22,616 nucleotides of DNA from Clostridia bacterium (GTDB taxonomy: Bacteria; Bacillota; Clostridia; Christensenellales; Aristaeellaceae), in contig JAEDIV010000022.1 of NCBI GenBank assembly GCA_016296675.1, positions 1 through 22,616 on the forward strand, in the 5' to 3' direction. Numbering within the stretch: position 1 is the stretch's first letter; each line of letters starts with the position of its first letter. The position numbers and the translations under genes are program-made. The notes beneath the pieces were generated by a model. That model was not told the DNA's origin, did no database searches, and saw only the letters and a list, made by a program, of their open reading frames with translations. Of the stretch, positions 16,012-22,616 are shown piece by piece.

Positions 16012-17322
16012 TTACCCCTTTCCCTCCAGCTTATCAGCTCTCTGCTGATTGCGGAAGCCTTTTAATCCACGCGCACCGATAAAGCGAGCACTCTTTCCAA
16101 GTTCTTCCTCAATTTCAATAAGTCGATTGGCACGCGCACCTATTCCGCATTCGCGAATTGAGCTTGCGTTGATACCAACGGAATAATCGCCGATGCTGTC
16201 GCCCTCTCCGCGACTGTCGGAGGGCATAACAGAATATCCGAACTGATAGGCATACTGAATCATATCCAACGCTTCGGAGATAGTACCAATCTGGTTCACC
16301 TTCAAAAGCACGGTGTTTGCAGCGCCAAGTTTGATACCTTTCTTGATTCTGTTTACGTTGGTTGTAAACAGGTCATCACCGACAATCTGAATTCCACTGT
16401 CCTTCGTGAAAGCAGCCGTGGTTTCATAGTCGTCCTCATTGAAGGGATCTTCAATAATGCAGAACGGGAACTCATCAATGATCTTAAGATAGAAATCGTA
16501 AAGCTCGTCCTTCGTCTTGGGATGCGTGTCAAACAATCCGTAATACTTATTATCTTCCTTATTATAATATGTATCCGTAGCAACATCCATCTGGAAGCCT
16601 ACGCGATCTTCGTAGCCCGCTTCAACAATGATTTTATACATCGCATCCCAGATATGCATATCGCTTTTGAATACGCCTGCAGGAATCGCAATAAAATCAC
16701 GCGCGTTGGGCGTTCCGCCGAAAAGCTTTTTCATCTTTTCCGCCCATCGGGTGTGGCATTCCCAGCATGCATACGAAGCCTCCGCAAACGACTTAAAGCC
16801 AAATGCGGTCAAAGACATCGTGGGCTTTCCGCCCGGCGTGGTGATACCTCCGCCGTACCGATCATGTCCTCCCGCCATCGCAACGCCAGGAACCGGCATA
16901 TAAATCGCGTTGGCGCCGCCGATGTGGCGATATAACGGGACCCCCAGCGCGTTGGCGCCAGCCTTCAGAACCGCTGCCGAAACAGCAGCCGTAGCATTTC
17001 CGCCCAGCTCCAGCTTTGCTTCCGGAACAATGGACAGCATAGCGGCGTCAACTTCGCTCTGCTTGGAAGCATCCATACCCTTCAATTTAGGCGCAATAAT
17101 ATTGTTGACATTGTTGACAGCGCCCATTACGCCTTTTCCGCGGAATCGTTCTCCGCCATCGAAACAAAACTTGATTTCATGCGTTCCCATCGAAACGCCT
17201 GAGGTGCACATGGCGCGGCCTACAGCGCCGTTTTCTGTTGTAACAATTGCCTCAATTCCCGGCATTCCCCTGTTCGTATAAACCTGATGAGCATGAATGG
17301 AAATAATATCCGCTCCTGTCAT
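16012..17322 (-). CDS. Divergent enolase-superfamily protein lacking enolase catalytic residues
   Basis: 436 aa, collinear with true enolase along its whole length. Retained, aligned by eye with yeast enolase: the loop S-G-V-S-M-G-T-H-E (41-49), metal ligands D246, E291 and D316, and the proton-abstracting lysine K341 in L-L-K-V-N-Q-I-G-T. Lost: yeast E168 is T168 here, the G-D-E-G-G segment with E211 is I-P-A-G (213-216), H373 is D369, R374-S375 are S370-R371, and K396 is R390. Enolase chemistry on 2-phosphoglycerate should therefore fail, while alpha-proton abstraction from a metal-bound carboxylate remains plausible. A dehydratase or epimerase for a sugar acid is the best guess. The ATG at 17322 has AAAGG upstream. 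It sits between the glycerate-kinase-like and aldehyde dehydrogenase genes. Confidence 0.85.
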   Translation of the reverse strand: MTGADIISIHAHQVYTNRGMPGIEAIVTTENGAVGRAMCTSGVSMGTHEIKFCFDGGERFRGKGVMGAVNNVNNIIAPKLKGMDASKQSEVDAAMLSIVPEAKLELGGNATAAVSAAVLKAGANALGVPLYRHIGGANAIYMPVPGVAMAGGHDRYGGGITTPGGKPTMSLTAFGFKSFAEASYACWECHTRWAEKMKKLFGGTPNARDFIAIPAGVFKSDMHIWDAMYKIIVEAGYEDRVGFQMDVATDTYYNKEDNKYYGLFDTHPKTKDELYDFYLKIIDEFPFCIIEDPFNEDDYETTAAFTKDSGIQIVGDDLFTTNVNRIKKGIKLGAANTVLLKVNQIGTISEALDMIQYAYQFGYSVMPSDSRGEGDSIGDYSVGINASSIRECGIGARANRLIEIEEELGKSARFIGARGLKGFRNQQRADKLEGKG

Positions 17323-17371
17323 AAGCTCAACCTTTCTGATATCTATATCAACAATTGCGCGTAAGTTTTAT

Positions 17372-18832
17372 TTATTGAATCAGTATGATTCCAAGATCCA
17401 ACGCCGATACACCTGGCGTAGCAGCCACGCCGCAGCCTATTTTCCAAAGCGGCTCAGAAGTCGCATGTGTTTTAAGCGCCGCCCACAAATCAATGCCTTG
17501 TTCTTCGGCTTCACGAAGCGTTTCGCCGTCCACAATCGCGCCTGACAGACATTCGGGCGCACCCGGATATAAAAATCCGCCCGGTCCGTCCGTTCCATCC
17601 GTATCGACAGCTCCGATAACAATTCGTTTACTGCCGACGATTTTGAGCGCAGCTGCAATACAGTATTCCTGATTGCGTCCGCCAACGCCCATCTCCGAGC
17701 CGACGGTTACAATGTTTTCTCCCGAAGTCATCAAAACCACCGGTGGTTCGAACGGTTCGGAGCACCTTTCCGCATTCAGCGCCATAAGACCGTTCACATT
17801 CCCGGCTTCGCGCGCTTCCGCAGACATGTACTCATTGAGCATAAGACACTTAAGTCCCATTTCCCGAGCTTTTTTTCGAACAGCAGGATATACAGACATG
17901 TCTTTGAAAATCAACCCGAAAAAGCGATCATGCAACGATTCAAACTCATCAATCGACATGTTGTCATTCTCAGGCGTTCCACTTAAAAGATGATTTTTGA
18001 TCGACTCCGGCGTTTCTTCCCATGCGTCCCATTTTTTGATCACATTGATCGCATCTTCGTAGGTCGCACCGGTCGCAATGCTCGGGAAAAAGTTATTAAC
18101 TGCCAGCATCTCAAAGTATTTCATCCTGAGAACCGGACTGTTCAGCTTGGAAGGATCCGCAGTTGTCATATGAACCATAGTCGCGGGCTTGAACATACGC
18201 GTGATTCGTCCGCCCTTGAAACGATCAATGTGCGTGCGCACATGATTCAGATCGCTTGTCGGCACGCCCTTTTCAATTTGCATCATGTACGTAAAGCGTG
18301 CGATATCATCAATGGTAATATCGCCGGCAGGATACGTCAAGAGCGATCCGCATCCGCTTCCGCTGATCATAAACACAAGATCCCTGGATGTGATATCCTT
18401 CGTCAGCGCTTCAATTTTCCTGCACCCTTCGACGCAGCATTCATCCGGTACCGGATGCCCAGCCAGCGTAACACCGATCTTCTTCAGTATAATTTCCTCG
18501 CCATGCTTTGCAATGACATGACCGGCTGTAAGCACGTCTCCCAACACTTCTTCCATCGCAAGTGCCGCGCGCTGCACGCCCTTTGCCGCTCCAACGACAA
18601 ATACACGATCATAGTCCCGAAGATCGTATACTGCTTTACCGGCATGCGGGTCACCGGCCATTTCATAACCGCGGTCGTCCAGTATGATCTTATTATCAAC
18701 AACTCTGACAAACTGCTTTACTCGAAGATAGGGATCCAGTGCATCCAAACCCGTGTCCAGCAATTCCGCAACAATTTCGCGGCCCGCTTTGTTTCCATGG
18801 TTTATAAGCATTGTCTTATTTTTTATTCTCAT
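17372..18832 (-). CDS. Glycerate 2-kinase-like protein (DUF4147/MOFRL family, GckA/TtuD type)
   Basis: About 486 aa, longer than the usual 420-450. The N-terminal DUF4147 part has V-G-A-A-K-G (K84 aligns with the essential lysine of the family), A-G-H-P-V-P-D-E (124-131) and H-V-R-T-H-I-D-R-F-K-G-G-R (197-209). The MOFRL part has G-G-R-N-Q-E (384-389) and D-T-D-G-T-D-G-P (410-417). The usual S-G-G-G-S-A-L-L loop reads S-G-S-G-C-G-S-L-L (157-165), a clear departure. Family members convert D-glycerate to 2-phosphoglycerate with ATP. A TTG-initiated extension to 18844 is possible, but the ATG at 18832 has GGGGAG just upstream. It fits downstream of an aldehyde dehydrogenase making glycerate. Confidence 0.87.
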   Translation of the reverse strand: MRIKNKTMLINHGNKAGREIVAELLDTGLDALDPYLRVKQFVRVVDNKIILDDRGYEMAGDPHAGKAVYDLRDYDRVFVVGAAKGVQRAALAMEEVLGDVLTAGHVIAKHGEEIILKKIGVTLAGHPVPDECCVEGCRKIEALTKDITSRDLVFMISGSGCGSLLTYPAGDITIDDIARFTYMMQIEKGVPTSDLNHVRTHIDRFKGGRITRMFKPATMVHMTTADPSKLNSPVLRMKYFEMLAVNNFFPSIATGATYEDAINVIKKWDAWEETPESIKNHLLSGTPENDNMSIDEFESLHDRFFGLIFKDMSVYPAVRKKAREMGLKCLMLNEYMSAEAREAGNVNGLMALNAERCSEPFEPPVVLMTSGENIVTVGSEMGVGGRNQEYCIAAALKIVGSKRIVIGAVDTDGTDGPGGFLYPGAPECLSGAIVDGETLREAEEQGIDLWAALKTHATSEPLWKIGCGVAATPGVSALDLGIILIQ

Positions 18833-18887
18833 ACGGCTCCCCAAGTTTCATCGGTTTCCTGCATATTATATCAGTTAGCAACTTCCA

Positions 18888-19736
18888 TCAGAACGTCGTT
18901 TGATCCGGATCCGGCGCTTCTCCGCAAACGTTTTCAAGTGATGCAATCAACTTTATATCCTCATCCAGAAGCTCAAAATCGAAGATATCAAGATTTTCCT
19001 GAATGCGCTTGGGGTTGCTGGATTTGGGCAACGGGATAAAGCCCATCTGAAGACTCCATTTAAGGCAGATCTGTCCTACAGATTTTCCATATTTCTGAGA
19101 CAGTTTCTTCATCTCTTCTACCTCAAATATGGATCCGGTTCCAAAGGGACTATAGGCTTCAACGACGATGTTTTCCTTCTTTGAATATTCCACGGCTTCC
19201 CTTTGAATAATGCCGGGGCAAAGCTTCAGCTGGTTAACCATCGGAAGAATTTCCGCCGTTTCCTTCAACATCTCAATATGATGTGGCATGAAATTGCTGA
19301 CACCGATGGCGCGAATGCGTCCGTCTTTGTACAGCTTCTCAAACGCTTTCCATGTTCCTGTAGTCGCTTGCTTCCAGATCGTTCTGTACTGAAGCGGATT
19401 CGGCCAGTGAATCAGATAAAGGTCAAGATAATCAGTGCCAAGCTTGCGCAGCGTGCCCTCAAAAGCCTCCAACGTAGCTTGATATCCATGGCATGCATTG
19501 CGCAGTTTGCTAGTGATGAAAATGTCTTCTCTTTTCATGCCGCATTCACGCAGCGCTCGTCCAACACTGGCTTCATTTCCGTACGCCGCAGCTGTATCAA
19601 TCAAGCGATAGCCACTTTCAAGCGCGCACTTAATAGCATTGCATGTAGTGTCTCCATCCGTCTGCCAGGTTCCAAGACCGATGCAGGGGATTTCAACGCC
19701 GTTATTCAGAATAAAATTTCCATTCTTTGCGTCCAT
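18888..19736 (-). CDS. Aldo/keto reductase
   Basis: 282 aa. The catalytic tetrad is D47 (L-I-D-T-A), Y52, K77 (T-S-K-L) and H110 (L-I-H-W-P), and the A-I-G-V-S-N-F segment is also present. The family reduces sugar aldehydes and ketones with NAD(P)H in the cytoplasm. An ATG at 19754 lies 18 bases upstream, but GGAGGAG sits inside that interval, directly before the ATG at 19736, so 19736 is the likely start. It lies between the glycerate-kinase-like gene and the KDPG-aldolase-like gene. It may reduce or oxidise a sugar feeding the pathway; specificity is not visible. Confidence 0.92.
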   Translation of the reverse strand: MDAKNGNFILNNGVEIPCIGLGTWQTDGDTTCNAIKCALESGYRLIDTAAAYGNEASVGRALRECGMKREDIFITSKLRNACHGYQATLEAFEGTLRKLGTDYLDLYLIHWPNPLQYRTIWKQATTGTWKAFEKLYKDGRIRAIGVSNFMPHHIEMLKETAEILPMVNQLKLCPGIIQREAVEYSKKENIVVEAYSPFGTGSIFEVEEMKKLSQKYGKSVGQICLKWSLQMGFIPLPKSSNPKRIQENLDIFDFELLDEDIKLIASLENVCGEAPDPDQTTF

Positions 19737-19792
19737 ATTCTCCTCCGTTTTCATTTAATGATTCAGGATTGACTTTTCACTGAAACGGTCAA

Positions 19793-20455
19793 TTACTGGC
19801 GGGTTTTAGCGTTGCGCATATCCTGAACGCGCATGACGGACTCACGCATATTGCGGGCAATCTGCTCAAAATCACGGTTCTTCAGCGCATCGTGATCCTG
19901 GAACATCCAGTCACCACCAGCCGCGAGCGTCGCAGGGAAGTCCACTAATGGCAGGAAGTTTTCACTGTTGAGCGCACCGGTTACCACATAGCGCATCTGC
20001 GGGAAGGGGCCGCCCATATACTGACCCAGCGTCGCAGTACCGCCCATCTGGAATACAGGGAAGAATTTGACAGCTGTCAGTCCGTAGCTGATAGCTTTCA
20101 TGATTTCCGTAGGCGTTACGCAACCCGGAAGAACCGTTACGTTTTTCTTCAGGCACACTTCTACAGTCTTTTCATCAAAGCCGGGCATTACGATAAAATT
20201 CGCGCCAAGGTCGATCATGCGGTTGGCTTGCTCGGCATTGAGCACAGTTCCAGCGCCAAGATACAATTCCGGTACTTCTTTAGCGATCTTCTTGAAGTTC
20301 TCTACGGAGGTCTCATTCTTCATCAGAATTTCCATTACGGGAAGGCCGCCTGCAACAAGTGCCTTTGCTGCATCTACAGCACAATCCGGTTCAGCAGAAG
20401 CGAGAATAGGGCAAATACCAGTCAACTTCAACAGGTTCTCAATTTCCTTATTCAT
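19793..20455 (-). CDS. KDPG/KHG aldolase-family protein with an altered phosphate site
   Basis: 220 aa, the Eda length. The Schiff-base lysine is K130 (V-K-F-F-P) and the catalytic glutamate is E42. Compared from memory with E. coli Eda, R49 is replaced by K46, the phosphate-binding P-T-G-G is V-T-G-A (158-161), and S184 in G-G-S-W is D182 in G-G-D-W. The class I retro-aldol mechanism should survive, giving pyruvate plus an aldehyde, but tight binding of a phosphorylated substrate is doubtful. AGGAGG precedes the ATG at 20455. With the aldehyde dehydrogenase and glycerate kinase it would form a pyruvate-plus-glycerate route. Confidence 0.88.
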   Translation of the reverse strand: MNKEIENLLKLTGICPILASAEPDCAVDAAKALVAGGLPVMEILMKNETSVENFKKIAKEVPELYLGAGTVLNAEQANRMIDLGANFIVMPGFDEKTVEVCLKKNVTVLPGCVTPTEIMKAISYGLTAVKFFPVFQMGGTATLGQYMGGPFPQMRYVVTGALNSENFLPLVDFPATLAAGGDWMFQDHDALKNRDFEQIARNMRESVMRVQDMRNAKTRQ

Positions 20456-20497
20456 GTCTCTTTCCTCCTGTGTTTTTCTATTTAAGGCCTCTGCTTT

Positions 20498-21556
20498 TTA
20501 AGCAGACAGCCATTCAATATTCAATCCGATCTTTTCCGAAAGGGTCTTCAGGCTGTCGGCCATAGCATCGGGAATTTCAATCCATCCGTTCTTCATCGCA
20601 GCATCGTATTTATCCCAATCCATTTCACCGGGCAGATAGATCTGCTTGGCTCCCACAGCCTTCTTTGCGTGATGAATCTCGTCTGCCATTGCCTGCATAC
20701 GCTCCTCAAACAGATCCATTGGCATCATCTTGCTTACATCAATGGCGATAAACGCATGACCCGCATTATTGTTCGTCGAAGGAACGAGATTCCAGCTTCT
20801 GACTTGACTGAGCATACCCGCGCCAGTCATAACGGAAGCAAGGATTTCAACCATCACCGCCAAGCCATAGCCCTTGTGCGCCGCCATCGGAGCCAGCGAC
20901 GAATGCTCCGGGAACGTAGTGGGATCCGTGATTCCCTTTCCCTCTTCATCCACAAGGCAGCCGGGCGGCAGCATTTCGCCTTTTTCCTTCGCCATAATCA
21001 CTTTCAAAGCCGCAACATTACTAAGAGCAATATCAAGAAATATAGAGCGTCCGCCCTTCATGGGAGCTGCGTAAGCAAAAGGATTGCTGCCTACAGATAC
21101 ACCGCAGCCATTAGGAACAGCCATGATCGGATCGGTATTGCTGACCGCAATGCCGATCATACCCGCTTTCGCCGCTAGATTAGCATAATATCCCGCCGCG
21201 CCAAAGTGGCAGCTATTCTTCACGCCAACATACGCAATACCGCAGTTTCGGGCTTTTTCAATGGCTAAATTCATAGCCTTGCAGGAGGACACCATGCCCA
21301 TCGCATTTTTGCCGTCAATCATAGCCCACGCCGGACCTTCATGAACAACTTCGGGTACAGCTTGAGGATCCAGACCGCCTGCCTGAAGCTTTGTCACATA
21401 GCCAAGCAAATTTTTCGTTCCGTGCGTCATTACGCCAAACGCATCCGTGCCAGTCAGAACATCGGCTACCACTTTCGCATCCTGCGCAGACAGACCGCTT
21501 TCCAGCATGGAATTCTCGGCAAATTTACACAATACATCCAGCTGCACTCTTTTCAT
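20498..21556 (-). CDS. Ldh2-family malate/L-lactate-type 2-hydroxyacid dehydrogenase (YlbC/YiaK/ComC-like)
   Basis: 352 aa. T-H-G-T at 44-47 (usual S-H-G), the catalytic region N-S-C-H-F-G-A-A-G-Y-Y with H117, the V-G-S-N-P-F-A-Y-A-A-P segment and the C-terminal H-K-G-Y-G-L-A-V-M-V-E-I-L segment all match the family. Relatives act on lactate, malate, sulfolactate, ureidoglycolate and 2,3-diketogulonate, so this one probably reduces or oxidises a 2-keto/2-hydroxy acid with NAD(P). The usual D-M-A-T-S reads D-I-A-L-S. It is the first gene of the right operon, 42 bases before the aldolase-like gene, with a promoter candidate about 55 bases upstream. Confidence 0.92.
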   Translation of the reverse strand: MKRVQLDVLCKFAENSMLESGLSAQDAKVVADVLTGTDAFGVMTHGTKNLLGYVTKLQAGGLDPQAVPEVVHEGPAWAMIDGKNAMGMVSSCKAMNLAIEKARNCGIAYVGVKNSCHFGAAGYYANLAAKAGMIGIAVSNTDPIMAVPNGCGVSVGSNPFAYAAPMKGGRSIFLDIALSNVAALKVIMAKEKGEMLPPGCLVDEEGKGITDPTTFPEHSSLAPMAAHKGYGLAVMVEILASVMTGAGMLSQVRSWNLVPSTNNNAGHAFIAIDVSKMMPMDLFEERMQAMADEIHHAKKAVGAKQIYLPGEMDWDKYDAAMKNGWIEIPDAMADSLKTLSEKIGLNIEWLSA

Positions 21557-21609
21557 ATTTTTCGACCTCCGTTTCTGAGCAGAGTTGCCTATACACTCTT
21601 TGCTCCTTA

Positions 21610-21637
21610 ATTATATAATAACAGAACTGGCATCAAA
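21610..21637 (-). promoter_or_regulatory. Promoter candidate for the right-hand catabolic operon
   Basis: On the minus strand a perfect TATAAT lies at 21610-21615. The possible -35 elements are TTTGAT (16-base spacer) or TTGATG (15-base spacer), both off the ideal spacing. Transcription would start near 21603, about 47 bases before the first gene. Confidence 0.45.
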
Positions 21638-21683
21638 TTCACAGTAACATAATTGCTGTATATTTGGACTATTCTGCTAAAGT

Positions 21684-21707
21684 ATCACATCTAATTATCA
21701 ATGTGAT
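21684..21707. promoter_or_regulatory. Dyad ATCACAT-N10-ATGTGAT upstream of the right-hand operon
   Basis: Perfect 7-bp inverted arms with an AT-rich 10-base spacer, centred about 83 bases upstream of the predicted -10. A shorter imperfect dyad (CAGTAA/TTGCTG) lies near 21641-21657. The pattern fits a dimeric regulator site. It could equally belong to the decayed regulator gene next door. Confidence 0.4.
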
Positions 21708-21749
21708 TGTTTTCTGATTAAATACATCCCGTTTGAATCGATAAGATAA

Positions 21750-21938
21750 TCATGGATATATTCCAAAATAGATGATGATCATTTTTCTGTTGTAGCGGAT
21801 GTAGAAATCGGCGCTTTGACATTCAATTGGTTATTGGGTCTTGGAACAGAAGCTAAAATAACAAAGCCAGTATCAGCAATAGAAGCTTTCCAGAAATATA
21901 TTAGTGAAATCAGTGATTCCTACAATGAAAAACAGTAG
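21750..21938 (+). pseudogene. C-terminal remnant of a WYL/YafY-type transcriptional regulator
   Basis: An open frame from a stop at 21747-21749 to the TAG at 21936-21938 encodes about 62 residues with no start codon or ribosome site. The F-S-V-V-A-D-V-E-I segment followed by N-W-L-L-G-L-G-T-E-A-K-I-T-K-P resembles the C-terminal end of WYL-domain regulators, where a G-W-L-x-x-x-G segment precedes a V-I-x-P strand. No HTH or WYL core is present upstream, so it is a fragment. The match is from memory and the stretch is short. Confidence 0.5.
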
Positions 21939-21960
21939 TCCTATTCAAAGGCTACTGTTT
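21930..21960 (+). terminator. Terminator hairpin at the end of the regulator remnant
   Basis: AAACAGTAG (21930-21938) pairs perfectly with CTACTGTTT (21952-21960) around a 13-base loop. The right arm ends in TTT and two more T follow it. It overlaps the remnant's stop codon, as a native terminator of the lost gene would. Confidence 0.7.
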
Positions 21961-22048
21961 TTGTATTCATGGGAACAGAACTTGTCGAAGAATATATTTC
22001 TGTTGGTGAAGAGCGAATTCAAAAGCTAAAGCAATCATTAAGCTTCGC

Positions 22049-22519
22049 TTGCCCACGGTATACGGAAAAGCCGCAAAGACAGCCGTTCAGTTTGCCAAAG
22101 ACATCATGCCCGATGTGATTTTGTCCATCGGTCAGGCAGGCGGACGAAAGGGTGTCACGCCGGAAGTGGTTGCCATCAATCTGAGGGAAGCGAAAATTCC
22201 GGACAATGAAGGAACCATTATCCAGAATAAACCCGTCATCGAGGGCGCGCCCGCAGCCTATTTTTCAACCGTCCCCGTGCGCGAAATGACGGAGGCCATC
22301 CTTTTATCGGGCGTCCCCGCTTCCCTTTCCTATTCCGCAGGCGCGTTTGTCTGTAACGACGTTCTCTATTCCATCCTCCACTTCTTTTCCGGCACAAAAA
22401 CGCGCGCAGGCTTCATCCACGTGCCCTTCCTCCCAGATCAGGCAAAAGAAAACGCGCCCTTTCTGACGCTTGATGAAATCATCCTCGCGCTCACGGAAGC
22501 GATAAAGGCGCTTGGATAA
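22049..22519 (+). pseudogene. pcp: N-terminally truncated pyroglutamyl-peptidase I (C15 family)
   Basis: 156 residues align with residues from about 60 on of pyroglutamyl peptidase, which is normally about 215 aa. The triad residues are present: Glu in V-T-P-E-V-V-A-I-N, Cys in S-A-G-A-F-V-C-N and His in A-G-F-I-H-V-P-F-L-P. The first roughly 60 residues, including the expected V-T-G-F-x-P-F-G-G start, are missing. The only start is a TTG inside the conserved L-P-T-V-Y-G segment with no ribosome site, and the frame is closed at 22007. Upstream bases encode an unrelated short frame from 21969. The family removes N-terminal pyroglutamate from peptides; this copy is probably dead. Confidence 0.8.
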
Positions 22520-22525
22520 ACAAAA

Positions 22526-22545
22526 AAGACGGCGTTTGCCGTCTT
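22526..22545. terminator. Hairpin terminator after the truncated peptidase
   Basis: AAGACGGC and GCCGTCTT form a perfect 8-bp stem with a GTTT loop, 7 bases after the TAA. Leftward it is followed by T6, rightward by only TT, so it would work best on a transcript entering from the right. Confidence 0.75.
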
Positions 22546-22574
22546 CAGATCATCAACAAATCTCCGGGAGAGGT

Positions 22575-22602
22575 ATGGAGAGGGAGCGCACTTCCTCTCC
22601 AT
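22575..22602 (+). terminator. Second hairpin terminator near the right edge
   Basis: ATGGAGAGG and CCTCTCCAT form a perfect 9-bp stem around a 10-base loop. The right arm runs into TTTT, which suits rightward termination in tandem with the hairpin 30 bases upstream. Confidence 0.6.
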
Positions 22603-22616
22603 TTTCAATCGATTTT

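Noticed and set aside
16012..17322. Annotating the enolase homologue as phosphopyruvate hydratase (eno)
   Set aside because: Key catalytic and phosphate-binding residues are replaced, and the context is a peripheral catabolic operon rather than a gapA-pgk-tpi-gpm-eno cluster.
12354..21556. Sulfoquinovose (sulfo-Entner-Doudoroff) pathway, suggested by aldolase, aldehyde dehydrogenase and Ldh2-type genes
   Set aside because: No sulfoquinovosidase or sulfonate exporter is visible, and a glycerate-2-kinase-like gene would have no role there. It is not formally excluded.
21969..22117. Short rightward frame of about 49 codons starting ATG-GGA-ACA
   Set aside because: It has no ribosome site, directly follows a terminator hairpin and runs out of frame into the peptidase remnant; it is probably chance or a fragment of a lost gene.
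1..22616. CRISPR arrays, tRNA or rRNA genes, insertion sequences, phage genes, toxin-antitoxin pairs
   Set aside because: No repeat-spacer pattern, cloverleaf-like sequence, transposase motif or small toxin-like pair was seen on reading both strands by eye.

Overview
The window looks like a carbohydrate-catabolism island from a mid-GC Bacillota, most likely a gut-type Clostridia relative. The evidence is strong AGGAGG ribosome sites before nearly every gene, SigA-like promoters, an LplB/LplC-type sugar ABC importer without its own ATPase, and a DUF4867-type gene, a family I associate with Clostridia. The genus cannot be fixed by eye. I see no rRNA, tRNA, CRISPR array, transposase or phage gene.

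Layout. The left edge (2-229, +) is the tail of an alpha/beta hydrolase. A leftward operon then runs from about 7900 down to 351: two ABC permeases, a solute-binding protein, an intracellular glycosidase-like protein of about 644 aa, a ThuA-like protein and a Gfo/Idh/MocA oxidoreductase, ending in a terminator at 293-325. At the centre, a DUF4867-type gene (leftward) and an L-fucose/arabinose-isomerase-like gene plus a class II aldolase (rightward) diverge from a shared regulatory region at 8784-9114. An AraC-family regulator converges on the aldolase across a bidirectional terminator. A second long leftward operon runs from about 21600 to 12354: Ldh2-type dehydrogenase, KDPG-aldolase-like protein, aldo/keto reductase, glycerate-2-kinase-like protein, enolase homologue, aldehyde dehydrogenase, PfkB kinase and GldA-type iron alcohol dehydrogenase. 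The AraC gene lies directly downstream on the same strand. The right end holds two gene remnants (WYL-type regulator tail, N-terminally truncated pyroglutamyl peptidase) and several hairpins.

How it may work (inference). The importer brings in a glycoside or oligosaccharide. The glycosidase-like, ThuA and Gfo/Idh proteins could process it inside the cell, perhaps through a keto-sugar intermediate. Isomerase, PfkB kinase and class II aldolase could form a kinase/aldolase branch. The right operon resembles an Entner-Doudoroff-like acid branch: dehydration to a 2-keto-3-deoxy acid, retro-aldol to pyruvate plus an aldehyde, oxidation of the aldehyde, and phosphorylation of glycerate to 2-phosphoglycerate.

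The most unusual element is the enolase homologue at 16012-17322. It keeps the metal ligands and the general-base lysine of enolase but lacks the two catalytic glutamates, the active-site histidine and the phosphate-binding Arg-Ser. It should therefore not be a glycolytic enolase and may be a dehydratase or epimerase for a non-phosphorylated acid. The co-operonic KDPG-aldolase homologue has also lost phosphate-site residues, which points the same way.
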